The position numbers and the translations under genes were made by a program. Below, piece by piece: positions 51,215 through 59,768 of a DNA stretch of 64,000 nt. Location of the stretch: NCBI RefSeq assembly GCF_001267175.1, contig NZ_CP012358.1, positions 722,501-786,500 on the forward strand. The letters are read 5' to 3'. The notes beneath the pieces are model-generated. The model ran no database searches. It saw only the letters and a program-made list of their open reading frames with translations, and was not told the DNA's origin. Numbering within the stretch: position 1 is the first letter of the stretch; each line of letters begins with the position of its first letter. This DNA is from Thiopseudomonas alkaliphila. GTDB taxonomy: Bacteria > Pseudomonadota > Gammaproteobacteria > Pseudomonadales > Pseudomonadaceae.

Positions 51215-51997
51215 CTAAGCGTTGCTTAACTGCCCCTCAGCCACACACTCACCGGCTTGCCACAATCGCCACTCTAAAGGGGCGTACGTATGCCACTGCT
51301 CGTTATGAGTCAGAGGATCAGTGGCAAACACACTGACCACATCATTGGCGGTGGTTTGCGAGGCAAAATCAACGCTCACATCGGCGTCTTTCAAGGTCGC
51401 CGGACCAAAGGGCGCGCGCCGTGTAATGTAAGCCAGTTTGGTGCTACAAAAACTAAACAACCACTCACCATTACTCAGCAAGCAGTTAAATACCCCTAAG
51501 GCCACATAATCTGCACAGGCGGCCAATAACACCTCAAGCATTTGCGGCACACTGGGCTCTTGGGTAAATTGCTGACGCAGGCGATTTAACATATCGCAAA
51601 AGGCGCGCTCGCTATCGGTATCTCCTACTGCCTGATAAAATCCTGGCTCTGGGGAAAAATCCTTTAATTGCCCGTTATGGGCAAAACACCAGCGCTTACC
51701 CCACAATTCACGAGTAAAGGGATGGGTATTAGCTAAATTGACCTCACCTACGTTGGCTTGGCGGATATGGGCAATCACGTTAGTACTTTTAATCGGATAG
51801 CCCTGTATCAGACGGGCAACTTCTGAGTCAGAGGATGGCGCTGAATCCTGAAAAATCTGCAAGCCCTTGCCCACATAAAACCCCACGCCCCAACCATCAC
51901 GATGCGGCCCGGTCTTACCGCCACGCTGCATTAAGCCGGTGAAGCTAAACACAATATCCGTTGGCACATTGGCGCTCATGCCTAATAACTCACACAT
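51215..51997 (-). CDS. Class II glutamine amidotransferase (YafJ-like)
   Basis: The 260-residue protein begins MCELLGMSAN. The cysteine directly after the initiator is the Ntn nucleophile of class II amidotransferases. GGKTGPHRDGWGVGFY, VIAHIRQANVGEVNLANTHPF and WCFAHNGQL are the family blocks. The start at ATG 51997 is chosen because it exposes the cysteine. An upstream GTG-type extension would bury it. No synthetase partner domain is attached, and the acceptor substrate is unknown. It overlaps the preceding membrane-protein gene by eight bases. Confidence 0.92.
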   Translation of the reverse strand: MCELLGMSANVPTDIVFSFTGLMQRGGKTGPHRDGWGVGFYVGKGLQIFQDSAPSSDSEVARLIQGYPIKSTNVIAHIRQANVGEVNLANTHPFTRELWGKRWCFAHNGQLKDFSPEPGFYQAVGDTDSERAFCDMLNRLRQQFTQEPSVPQMLEVLLAACADYVALGVFNCLLSNGEWLFSFCSTKLAYITRRAPFGPATLKDADVSVDFASQTTANDVVSVFATDPLTHNEQWHTYAPLEWRLWQAGECVAEGQLSNA

Positions 51998-52541
51998 CTT
52001 TACTGCTTCCTGCTCCCATGCTGTCACCTAATACCGGCTCAATTCGTTGTTTTTGCTCAGCGGCTAGCCGCTCACCCAAGGTCAGATCAGCTGGCTTAGC
52101 TTGACTGGTACGGCCAATACCTTCATCGGCCGTCACCGAAAACGACTCCACTGGCTCTACCTCTGCCGCCTCGATTGCCTCATTTTTCGCCGCTGGCGTT
52201 ACCTGTTTAGCGCGGTATTTATGCCAGCCCCAACGCAGCAAGGCAAATAGCACATAAGCCCCCAAACCAAGGATCAAATAAGTGAGTAAGCTAGTGACTG
52301 ATATTAGCTCAATGCTTTTATTTAAAAAGTACTCAATCGAGGCAATAACAAAGGCTGGCGCATATAAGGCTTTTTCTGCCATAACCGCTGAAGGTGTTAA
52401 CAGTAGCACCGCAACCACCACGCGAATCGGTTCACGCAAGTAGCGCCACATCCAGCGAGTAAAGTAAAAACTAGCGCCAATACACAACAGCGCAGCGGCC
52501 AAATAAATCATCCAGGCCAGTTGATAGTCAGATTCGCTCAT
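51990..52541 (-). CDS. Conserved membrane protein, Pseudomonas type
   Basis: The 183-residue protein has three hydrophobic segments: one at the N-terminus (LAWMIYLAAALLCIGASFYF), one around residues 38-56 and one around residues 83-104 (LLTYLILGLGAYVLFALLRW). A charged cytosolic tail ending EPVLGDSMGAGSSKDV follows. I do not recognise a characterised family. A protein of similar size lies beside dinB and a glutamine amidotransferase gene in other Pseudomonas, so the arrangement is conserved. It is probably co-transcribed with the amidotransferase. Confidence 0.75.
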   Translation of the reverse strand: MSESDYQLAWMIYLAAALLCIGASFYFTRWMWRYLREPIRVVVAVLLLTPSAVMAEKALYAPAFVIASIEYFLNKSIELISVTSLLTYLILGLGAYVLFALLRWGWHKYRAKQVTPAAKNEAIEAAEVEPVESFSVTADEGIGRTSQAKPADLTLGERLAAEQKQRIEPVLGDSMGAGSSKDV

Positions 52542-52630
52542 TTACCTACCCAAAAATAAATTACCCGCCCATAGCGGGAGCTGATGGTTGATGCAAAGGG
52601 CGAAGAATATCGCTTTCTGCGCTGCCTTCG

Positions 52631-53728
52631 CTAGTGCTTCAAGTTTAACTGCTGATAGCAGGCCCTATTTTGCTCAAATAGTTCGAGTTGCGACATGCGA
52701 TTTAGATCCACCAAGCGCACCCCCACTCCCAATAAGCGCACCGCTTTATTGCCCCGCTCATACGCTTTTTCTAGTAAGTTTTGGTAGCTGCTTAAGCTCA
52801 AAGGCAACCCTACTTGCTCTAAGGTGGTTTGGCTAAAGTCATTAAACTTAATTTTTACAAAGGGTTTATCCGGACGATAATTATGCGGCGCTAGCCGCTG
52901 CAAGCGCCGCTGTAATTGCTCCAGTAAATTTGGCAGCTCAGCCAAACAAGCCGCAAAGTCAGGTAGATCATAGGTAAAGGTTTCTTCCACGCTAACGGTT
53001 TGCCTACGCACATCAGCCTGTACTGGCCGCTGATCAATGCCGTGGGCGAGCTGCCACAAACGCTCGCCAAAGCGGCCAAAGTGTTTATGCAGCAGCAGTC
53101 GATCGGTTTCACGCAAGATGGCGCAGGTAGTAATGCCTAAAGCACTTAGTTTATCGGCAGTCACCTTACCTACACCATGCAGTTTATTGACTGGCAAGCT
53201 TAGAACAAACTGATCCACCTCATCGGGCGTGATCACATATAAGCCATTGGGCTTGCGCCAATCTGAGGCGATTTTTGCTAAGAATTTATTCGGGGCGATA
53301 CCGGCCGATACGGTAATGTTTAGCTCTGTCCAGATTTGCTGGCGAATGGCTTCTGCAATCCAGGTCGCGCTGCCTTGGCAGTGCTCCGCCTCGGAGACAT
53401 CTAAAAAGGCCTCATCCAGCGATAAGGGTTCAATTAAGTCAGTGTACTGGGCATAAATTTGCTGCATCTGCTGCGAGGCTTCACGGTACACTTCCATCCG
53501 TGTTGGCAGTACGATCAGCTCAGGACACAAGCTTAAAGCGCGACTGGTCGACATCGCTGAATGCACTCCCCAGCTACGCGCCTCGTAATTACAGGTAGAA
53601 ATCACCCCACGCCGCGCTGCCGCACCGCCAACCGCTACTGGCTTGCCAATTAAGCGAGGATTATCCCTCAGCTCAATCGATGCATAGAAGCAATCCGCAT
53701 CAATATGGATGATTTTCCGCGGTTTCAT
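52631..53728 (-). CDS. dinB: DNA polymerase IV
   Basis: DinB is a Y-family translesion polymerase. The 365-residue protein starts with IIHIDADCFYASIE, which holds the first catalytic aspartate. SLDEAFLDV carries the second metal-binding acidic pair. Helix-hairpin-helix motifs near LHGVGKVTADKL and a little-finger domain follow. The C-terminal SQLELFE is a good beta-clamp binding motif (Q-L-x-L-F). I could not find a convincing LexA box upstream, so SOS control is not shown here. Confidence 0.96.
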   Translation of the reverse strand: MKPRKIIHIDADCFYASIELRDNPRLIGKPVAVGGAAARRGVISTCNYEARSWGVHSAMSTSRALSLCPELIVLPTRMEVYREASQQMQQIYAQYTDLIEPLSLDEAFLDVSEAEHCQGSATWIAEAIRQQIWTELNITVSAGIAPNKFLAKIASDWRKPNGLYVITPDEVDQFVLSLPVNKLHGVGKVTADKLSALGITTCAILRETDRLLLHKHFGRFGERLWQLAHGIDQRPVQADVRRQTVSVEETFTYDLPDFAACLAELPNLLEQLQRRLQRLAPHNYRPDKPFVKIKFNDFSQTTLEQVGLPLSLSSYQNLLEKAYERGNKAVRLLGVGVRLVDLNRMSQLELFEQNRACYQQLNLKH

Positions 53729-53922
53729 CGACTCACCGACCCTTTTTCCTTTTCAAATAAGTTACCTTACGCCACCTTTAACCTATGCTTCACTGCTTAA
53801 AGCATTATTTTTAAAAATATTTTTATATTATTTAATTTTAGCCAAAGCATCTAACCACAAGGGCTGCAGCCAACCCCAGCTCGGCCACAGCTGCTCTATT
53901 TTAACTTATTTAGATAATTTCT

Positions 53923-53950
53923 TTGACAACTTTGTTTTAGCCCCTATAAT
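53923..53950 (+). promoter_or_regulatory. Near-consensus sigma-70 promoter of initiator tRNA
   Basis: TTGACA at 53923-53928 and TATAAT at 53945-53950 are both exact consensus hexamers, separated by 16 bases. The mature tRNA starts seven bases after the -10 box, so transcription probably starts at or next to the mature 5' end. Confidence 0.93.
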
Positions 53951-53956
53951 GGTCGG

Positions 53957-54033
<77 letters not shown>

Positions 54034-54040
54034 GATACTA

Positions 54041-54074
54041 AAGCCCTAACTTTCAATAAGTTAGGGCTTTTTTT
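54041..54074 (+). terminator. Terminator of initiator tRNA gene
   Basis: AAGCCCTAACTT and AAGTTAGGGCTT form a perfect 12-pair stem with a five-base loop, followed by six or more T. It marks the boundary between core sequence and the integron-like region. Confidence 0.93.
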
Positions 54075-54481
54075 ATGCCTGAGATTCCTGGCTTAAAAAC
54101 TGCCTAAAAAGCTTCTGTGCCCAAACCGTGCCCTGCGCGTGCCCATTTTGACATTCCAATTTTTTAGATCTGATGGACTTTGACCGTAAGTCTTTTTGGG
54201 GTATGGCTGTTTTTTGGAGGATTACCCAAAAGCTCCCTCGCTTTGGTGACTCCAAAACTCCAGTCTGTGTGAGATGGACCTTTGTCCATGCCACACGATT
54301 TGCAAATGTCGTTTGCCGACCACTTGGCAGCCTTTCCCGTAGATCCTCTTTGGAAAGTCCCATTAATTTGGCGAGCCAGTCACGAGCTTCTTGCATCGTA
54401 TGCTCTTCACCATCAGCGGAAAACTTGAGCAATGGCAACATCAATGATTAAAAGTCAGGTACAGCAAAGGGGTACTCCCAT
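54073..54481 (-). pseudogene. mrr restriction endonuclease, N-terminal remnant
   Basis: The minus strand encodes the winged-helix N-terminal domain of Mrr-type restriction enzymes: LMLPLLKFSADGEEHT, LPSGRQTTFANRVAWTK and LLESPKRG-like GVLESPKRGSFWVI. The gene is broken at three levels. Starting from ATG 54481, a run of four C near 54470 puts the early frame out by one. In the restored frame VPDF-x-SLMLP the expected CAA is TAA (54448-54450). The C-terminal PD-(D/E)XK catalytic domain is absent, and the frame ends in unrelated sequence beside the tRNA terminator. It is the last cassette of the array and has no visible attC of its own. Confidence 0.82.
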
Positions 54482-54487
54482 TTTTAC

Positions 54488-54559
54488 CTATAACGCCCGC
54501 ATTTGCGGCTGGTTTGGAGCTCAGCGGAAAATCAGTCCGACAACATGTGCTTGTTAGGC
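54488..54559 (-). other. attC recombination site of the 455-residue-protein cassette
   Basis: On the minus strand the site runs from GCCTAAC (R'') to GCGTTATAG (R'). The 5' arm CAT-G-TTG-T-CGG-A-CTGATTT aligns with the reverse complement of the 3' arm, CATTTGCGGCTGGTTT. This leaves G and T, plus one A, unpaired. The extrahelical G and T are the recognition feature of integron attC sites. It lies directly after the stop codon of the cassette gene. Confidence 0.85.
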
Positions 54560-54562
54560 TTA

Positions 54563-55930
54563 TCACGGCACGATCTTCATGTTTATTGTCATCGACGAAT
54601 ACGGGTGAAATTCCGGTAGATGACTGATTATTTGGCCGTTATCAAAATAGTGGTGTCCAATTGATGGAAACAACTCTTCTGGCACTGGATACTTAGCATT
54701 TGGATTATGGAACATGGATAAACCTTCGCCCCAAGTTTCATTTGATTCTGTAGTTACTTGATATACAAATTGCTTAGGCAAAGATGCATTCGGATCATGA
54801 TCATGATGGGTACCAAATCGATGCATTATGATGTTATCAGGCCCGAAGCCTGCCTGACGGCCTATACGATTAAATTTAGATATAGTCCCACTTGCGGAGA
54901 ACAACACAGCACTAATATTCTCGGCATCAGGCTGAAAGAAGTAGCCTGATGGAATCACCTTATCACCCACTTGATGTTTTTCGATTTTTAGGGCGGAAAT
55001 GATAAGTTTTCCATCTTTGTCTCTAGTAAATTCGTGCTTTACTCCATAGAGGTAGTTTATTAGCGCATTGGAACTCCATTGCATAGACTGATCATCATGG
55101 AAATCCGCTATTGCGAAGACGAGTGGATTGTCTCTCACATGATCAAGCTTCCAATATTCTTTTTTTAACTTGCTATAAAGGGGGCTTCCAAATTTTATTG
55201 GCATTTCATTTTTGTGTTTTTCTGCTATCTCAGACGGGTGTAAAAATTTTGGCTCTTTCTGGAGAAGTGAGGCCGGATTGTCATTTTTTCTGCCCACTAT
55301 CACTGCTTCAATTGCAACCTTATGCCCATATTTTTGAACCAAAAAGTCTGGGGCATGATGTTCCCGCTCAAAAAACAGCTGCTCTTCATTGAGATACGTA
55401 TTCAAATAGAGCTCCCATAGTCTGGCGTCAAACCCAGAACTTTGAAACTGCTCAATAAAATTCCCGTCAATATCAACAAAATGAGGCATAAGCTCATTGA
55501 TAATTGTTTTGGCAGGAATAAATGAATCTTCTTGAGATAACTTTGTAAAGAATGGGTGTTGCTTTGCAATTGGTACTACTGGTGTAAATAAGTCCAATCC
55601 CTTCGTTTCATCACCTTGAGGAAATACAGTATTGCCTGTGCCAGCGTGCCACTTGATACCGCCTTGCACCCACGCCCTGGCTTCCTCAAGCGTTTCAATT
55701 GAGGCTTGTACATCAAATGCTCTGAATCGGTCGCCTTCATCTCTACCCAAGATAATTCCAACAAAGTCATCATCAATTGTATCTCGAAGAACAATCCCCA
55801 AGACAACTTCGGAATCATCAGCATACCATTCGAGCTCTTCACTCATATATGCTGCTGCAGGGCTTCTAGACTGAGCGGCCAAGGCATTGAATCTTTTTAG
55901 ATCTAAACTTTTTACGATTATCTCGTCCAT
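54563..55930 (-). CDS. Cassette-encoded protein of unknown function, 455 residues
   Basis: The protein is soluble, with no signal peptide or membrane helix. Near the middle it has a segment reading LYLNTYLNEEQLFFEREHHAPDFLV, then about ten residues later VAIEAVIVGRK, shown here for its PDF and IEA cores. This spacing resembles a PD-(D/E)XK nuclease core, but the usual lysine after E-A is V, so the match is weak. The C-terminal third has HRFGTHHDHDPNASLP. I cannot name a family. Its start lies 18 bases after the attC core TAGGC, and the stop is followed by an attC, so the gene fills one integron cassette. Codon and base composition are more AT-rich than the core genes. Confidence 0.8.
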   Translation of the reverse strand: MDEIIVKSLDLKRFNALAAQSRSPAAAYMSEELEWYADDSEVVLGIVLRDTIDDDFVGIILGRDEGDRFRAFDVQASIETLEEARAWVQGGIKWHAGTGNTVFPQGDETKGLDLFTPVVPIAKQHPFFTKLSQEDSFIPAKTIINELMPHFVDIDGNFIEQFQSSGFDARLWELYLNTYLNEEQLFFEREHHAPDFLVQKYGHKVAIEAVIVGRKNDNPASLLQKEPKFLHPSEIAEKHKNEMPIKFGSPLYSKLKKEYWKLDHVRDNPLVFAIADFHDDQSMQWSSNALINYLYGVKHEFTRDKDGKLIISALKIEKHQVGDKVIPSGYFFQPDAENISAVLFSASGTISKFNRIGRQAGFGPDNIIMHRFGTHHDHDPNASLPKQFVYQVTTESNETWGEGLSMFHNPNAKYPVPEELFPSIGHHYFDNGQIISHLPEFHPYSSMTINMKIVP

Positions 55931-55953
55931 GACGATTCCTGATTGATAGCCTA

Positions 55954-57793
55954 ATCGGGATAGGGAGACACCTCACGGGGTCTCTCCTCCCACACCACCG
56001 GGCATACGGGTCACGTACCACGGCGGTTCAAATCTCTTTAAATTTCATCTTGCCGCCAGTTCTGGCAGCCCCAAGTTCTTAAAGTATCTGTTTGGTAGCG
56101 CTCGGTAAAGGGCAGGACTTGCGCTTAATCGCCACGGGCCATGAGCCGACTTAGCAGTATTCCATGCCAGCCATCGATCAACACCCAAGCGCCTAAGCAT
56201 CCGATAGCCTTTGCGCCCCCATTGCTTCCAAATATAACTACGCAATCGTCGTCGAATCCATTTATCCACATCACGCAGAGGGCTCAGCACTTCAGCTATG
56301 TCGAAGTACGCTTTCCAACCAAGCAGGGACTTTCTTAGCTCTGCGATAATGTGTTTGAGTGAATGGCCTCTTGTTCGACGGCTCAGCAATTTAACCGTAG
56401 CTTTGAGCTTCAGTAGCGATTTATCTGCCACCTTGATTCTCTGGTCTCGTTGACTGAACGTAAAGCCAAGAAAGGTTCGTTTCCATGGCCGATCTACTGC
56501 ACTCTTTTGGGTATTCACTTTGAGCCGTAGCGAGTCGCCAATATAGCGCTGCAGACTTTTCATCACGCGCTCACCCGCTTCTCGACTTTTAACAAACACA
56601 ACAAAGTCATCAGCATAGCGAACGAAACGGTGCTTCCGACGTTCTAGCTCCCAGTCCAACTGGTTCAACACAATATTCGAGAGTACCGGTGACAACGGCC
56701 CACCCTGTGGCACGCCTTCGGTACTGGTTTGTGTTACGCCATTTATCTGGATTCCCGCTTTTAGATAGCGGTTGATCAGCCTAAGCAATTGTCGGTCTTG
56801 GTGTTTTGCTTTGAGCTGTTCCATAAGCAAGTCATGGTTTACACCATCAAAGAAAGCTTCCAAGTCACAATCAACAGTCCAGCTATAGCCCTGCCGTACT
56901 GTGTTTTGTGCGCAGCGCATGGCTTGGTGTGCATTTCTATTGGGTCGAAAACCATAACTCTGATCATGGAAATCAGCATCCCACTCTTCTTGCAACACCT
57001 GAGCAATGGCCTGCTGTATAAATCGATCCAATACAGTCGGGATGCCCAGCTTGCGCTTGCGACCATCTGGCTTTGGAATTTCAACACGTCTAACCGGCTT
57101 GGGCTTGTAGTGCCCGTCGATGAGTTGTTGCCGAATCTGCGGCCAGTGTTGCTTAAGATGATCAAGGAGGTCATCAACATTCATGCCGTCGATGCCCGGA
57201 GCACCTTTATTGCGGCGAACTTGTTTCAACGCGCGCAGTAGATTATTCCTATCTACTACACGGCCAATCAATGATGAACAAAAGGTGGATTTTGGTTCAA
57301 CTGGGTTTCCCATTTCTGATTCACCCTCTGCACTTTCCAGAGGCAGTGATAACTGCTTAACAGGTGCCATTCAGAAACACTTCCCCAGCGAGTACTTTCC
57401 GTGATTTGTTCAGGCCTTCAGCTGCAAGAGTGCAGCCTACTATGCCTTCTGCTGATTTCTGCAATGCGGTCACAATCGATTGCTCCATTGTCAGTTGCTC
57501 CTTCAACACACTGCAGACCTCCCGGGGTAAGACACTTAACTTTCCTCGCGTAGACGCTCAATTTATAAAACATATTCCAGATGCAGATGGAGGGCTTAGC
57601 AGTCACGTGCCCGCTGGCCCCGAATATGTCACACCTCATATTGAGTTCTTGTTCATCGCCCCGCGATTTCGCGTTGGACTTCCTTCAGACCCTGCCTCGC
57701 GACAACGCCCTTGTCCTTTCGCTAACCTTCGGCTCTGCGAATACCTGGTACGAGGACTTGCACCTCGCTAGTTAAGTGCCATGCCCGGCACAC
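55954..57793 (-). mobile_element. Group IIC intron 2, inserted in the R' core of an attC site
   Basis: The 5' end reads GTGTGCCGGGCATGG and then GAGGTGCAAGTCCTC, the usual start and epsilon region of group IIC introns. The ORF at 56045-57370 encodes its reverse transcriptase. Domain V is around 56000-56032 (minus-strand ACCCGTATGCCCGGTGGTGTG) and domain VI ends in TATCCCGAT. The boundaries are set by joining the flanks: minus-strand GGCGT plus TAGGC gives GGCGTTAGGC, an intact attC core site. The orientation is the same as the cassette genes. Length is 1840 bases. Confidence 0.85.
56045..57370 (-). CDS. Group II intron reverse transcriptase / maturase (intron 2)
   Basis: The 441-residue protein has the group II reverse transcriptase blocks NNLLRALKQVRRNKGAPGIDGM, a YGFRPNRNAHQAM block, the SDCDLEAFFD-like TVDCDLEAFFDGVNHDLL, GVPQGGPLSPVLSNI and the catalytic FVRYADDFVVF, followed by a maturase X domain (KRTFLGFTF). 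There is no C-terminal HNH endonuclease, which is typical of class IIC. The frame is complete and looks functional. It differs strongly from the second intron protein at 58365-59696, so the two introns arrived independently. Confidence 0.95.
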   Translation of the reverse strand: MAPVKQLSLPLESAEGESEMGNPVEPKSTFCSSLIGRVVDRNNLLRALKQVRRNKGAPGIDGMNVDDLLDHLKQHWPQIRQQLIDGHYKPKPVRRVEIPKPDGRKRKLGIPTVLDRFIQQAIAQVLQEEWDADFHDQSYGFRPNRNAHQAMRCAQNTVRQGYSWTVDCDLEAFFDGVNHDLLMEQLKAKHQDRQLLRLINRYLKAGIQINGVTQTSTEGVPQGGPLSPVLSNIVLNQLDWELERRKHRFVRYADDFVVFVKSREAGERVMKSLQRYIGDSLRLKVNTQKSAVDRPWKRTFLGFTFSQRDQRIKVADKSLLKLKATVKLLSRRTRGHSLKHIIAELRKSLLGWKAYFDIAEVLSPLRDVDKWIRRRLRSYIWKQWGRKGYRMLRRLGVDRWLAWNTAKSAHGPWRLSASPALYRALPNRYFKNLGLPELAAR

Positions 57794-57840
57794 ACGCCTC
57801 AAGCAGGGGCGCAGCTTTGCTGCGTCCCTTGGCTTGATTT
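57794..57840 (-). other. attC hairpin trapped between two group IIC introns
   Basis: These 47 bases separate the 5' ends of the two introns. On the minus strand TCAAGC-CA-AGGGACGCAGC pairs with GCTGCGCCCCTGCTTGA. The 5' arm is two bases longer, giving the extrahelical bases expected of attC. The right half of the site (R'') continues after intron 1 at 59769, and the left core (TAGGC) continues after intron 2 at 55949-55953. It is the attC of the DUF1643-like cassette. Confidence 0.85.
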
Positions 57841-59768
57841 GTGTACGCCCAGCATGGGCATGAACTAATGAGGTGAAAGTCCTCTGTAGGAAGGTCACCA
57901 TCCTTAGCGATTTATGATCGTTATTAGATGTTAACTACTAGCGAATGGCAAGGGCGGCTCCGCGAGGAGTTGTCTGGAGGAAGCCGGACGCAAAGCTGCG
58001 AGCTGATGAACAAAAACATCATATGAGGCGTAGGCTGAAGGCGAGTTGGCACAAGACAACGAAGCCATGTGATCTAACGGCCACCGTAAATGATGCAGCA
58101 GTGCAGTGACAGTACATGCTCTTATCTGGGGAGATCTGCTTAACAAGCGATCGGTAATCCACCAGTGAGGCTCTGGTTAATAAGTGCCTTGGCTCTAAAG
58201 AATGTATCGACCTTGGAGAGCGAATTAGATGCAAACCGATAGCGCGAACAGAGGCAACTCTGTGAGTGATTAAGCAGAAGTCAGCAGACGGCATAGTAGC
58301 CAAACGCCCATCGTAATGGTTGGGACACGGTGAAGGCCTGAACATTAAGAACAAAGGAGGAGCCTTGTCACACTTGAACACACGAACGCCGTCCGGCGAT
58401 GACGTGACTCAGCGTAGCGATATGAAGCCAGCCTTTAGCAACGATCTATTCGAGCACGTGCTGCAGGAAGATAACCTCTCTACGGCATGGAAACGCGTTC
58501 GAGCCAATAAAGGGGCCGCTGGCATCGATGGCATGACCATCGATGAATTCCCCGCTTGGGTAAGATCCGGCAACTGGAAAGCATTGAAACAACAACTGGT
58601 AACAGGCTGTTATCAACCCTCACCGGTAAGGCGTGTTGAAATAGCTAAACCAGATGGCGGCACTCGTCAGCTGGGTATTCCAACCGTTACTGATCGTGTA
58701 ATCCAACAAGCCATTACCCAAGTATTAACACCTATTTTCGACCCTGAGTTTTCTGAACACAGTTTTGGATTCCGTCCAGGTCGTAATGGGCAGCAAGCGG
58801 TTAAGCAGGTACAGAGCATCATCAAGGAAGGACGCCGCTTCGCGGTGGATGTTGATCTGTCGAAGTTCTTTGACCGAGTTAATCACGATCTACTGATGAC
58901 GCGCCTTGGCGACAAGGTGAAAGACAAACGTCTGCTTAGACTGATTAAACGTTACCTGAGAGCTGGGTTTATCGATAATCAGTTCAAAGGTGAGAGTCGA
59001 GTGGGTGTACCGCAAGGTGGGCCATTGTCGCCGTTACTGGCGAATATCATGCTCGACTCTTTGGATAAAGAACTTGAAAAACGCGGTCATAAGTTTGCCC
59101 GCTACGCGGATGATTTCACGATTCTAGTGAAGAGCCAGCGAGCTGGAGAACGCGTGGTGCGCAGTATCAGTCAGTACTTGCAAAACCGTTTGAAGTTAGT
59201 GGTCAACACTAACAAAAGTCGTGTGGTTAAAACCAATGAAAGCCAGTTCTTGGGCTTTACGTTCAAGGCGAATCGCATTCATTGGCATCCGAAAACGCTG
59301 CTGAAATTTAAGCAGAATGTTCGCAAACTCACGAATCGCAACTGGGGCGTGTCAATGAAATACCAGCTATTTAAGATCAGCCAATATTTACGCGGCTGGA
59401 TAAACTACTTTGGTATTGCCAGTGGCTATCAGCACTGCGTTGAGCTGGATCATTGGATCCGGCGCAGGGTGCGAATGGCCTATTGGCGACAGTGGCGCAA
59501 GCCACGCACTAAAGTAAGAAACTTAATGCGGCTGGGTGTTCATGTACAGGCTGCAGTTGCATGCGGTATTACCAGCAAAGGCCCATGGCGCAGCTCTAAA
59601 ACTCCGGGAATTAATCAGGCATTATCAAATGCTTACTTAAAATCTCAGGGTCTGTACGCATTGCGCGATGGTTGGATTAAGCTTCACCACTCTTAGTGAA
59701 ACGCCCTGTGCGGAGCCGCATGCAGGGTGTTGTGGGGGCTGAGGGCTAGAAACCCTCGGCTACCCGAT
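57841..59768 (+). mobile_element. Group IIC intron 1, inserted antisense in the R'' side of the same attC
   Basis: The 5' end is GTGTACGCCCAGCATGGGC, followed by GAGGTGAAAGTCCTC. The protein-coding part is 58365-59696. Domain V lies at about 59710-59741 (GGAGCCGCATGCAGGG and TGTTGTGGGGGCT), and domain VI ends CTACCCGAT at 59768. The region 57841-58364 is intron RNA domain I-III sequence, not genes. The upstream exon ends with the attC hairpin plus TTGATTT, which fits the hairpin-plus-T-rich target preference of class IIC introns. It is antisense to the cassettes, the orientation described for IIC-attC introns. Length is 1928 bases. Confidence 0.87.
58365..59696 (+). CDS. Group II intron reverse transcriptase / maturase (intron 1)
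   Basis: The 443-residue protein has the blocks LSTAWKRVRANKGAAGIDGM, a HSFGFRPGRNGQQAV block, AVDVDLSKFFDRVNHDLL, GVPQGGPLSPLLANI and catalytic FARYADDFTIL, then a maturase domain with ESQFLGFTF. It lacks an HNH domain. The TTG at 58365 is chosen because AGGAGG lies six bases upstream at 58355-58360. The longer frame from 58320 runs through this ribosome-binding site. The frame is complete. The sequence around the X domain and C-terminus differs from the intron 2 protein. Confidence 0.93.
   Translation: MSHLNTRTPSGDDVTQRSDMKPAFSNDLFEHVLQEDNLSTAWKRVRANKGAAGIDGMTIDEFPAWVRSGNWKALKQQLVTGCYQPSPVRRVEIAKPDGGTRQLGIPTVTDRVIQQAITQVLTPIFDPEFSEHSFGFRPGRNGQQAVKQVQSIIKEGRRFAVDVDLSKFFDRVNHDLLMTRLGDKVKDKRLLRLIKRYLRAGFIDNQFKGESRVGVPQGGPLSPLLANIMLDSLDKELEKRGHKFARYADDFTILVKSQRAGERVVRSISQYLQNRLKLVVNTNKSRVVKTNESQFLGFTFKANRIHWHPKTLLKFKQNVRKLTNRNWGVSMKYQLFKISQYLRGWINYFGIASGYQHCVELDHWIRRRVRMAYWRQWRKPRTKVRNLMRLGVHVQAAVACGITSKGPWRSSKTPGINQALSNAYLKSQGLYALRDGWIKLHHS

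Noticed and set aside
53729..53800. LexA operator upstream of dinB
   Set aside because: I looked for CTGT-N8-ACAG and found no convincing match, so SOS control is not claimed.
54173..54451. A 92-codon plus-strand frame opposite the mrr remnant
   Set aside because: The opposite strand shows clear Mrr similarity. This frame is its antisense shadow.
56141..56338. Small plus-strand frames inside the intron 2 maturase gene
   Set aside because: The maturase on the minus strand is unambiguous. These frames have no start signals.
57364..58381. Several 60-135 codon frames on both strands
   Set aside because: They lie in the RNA domains I-III of the two group II introns, have no homology that I recognise and lack ribosome-binding sites.
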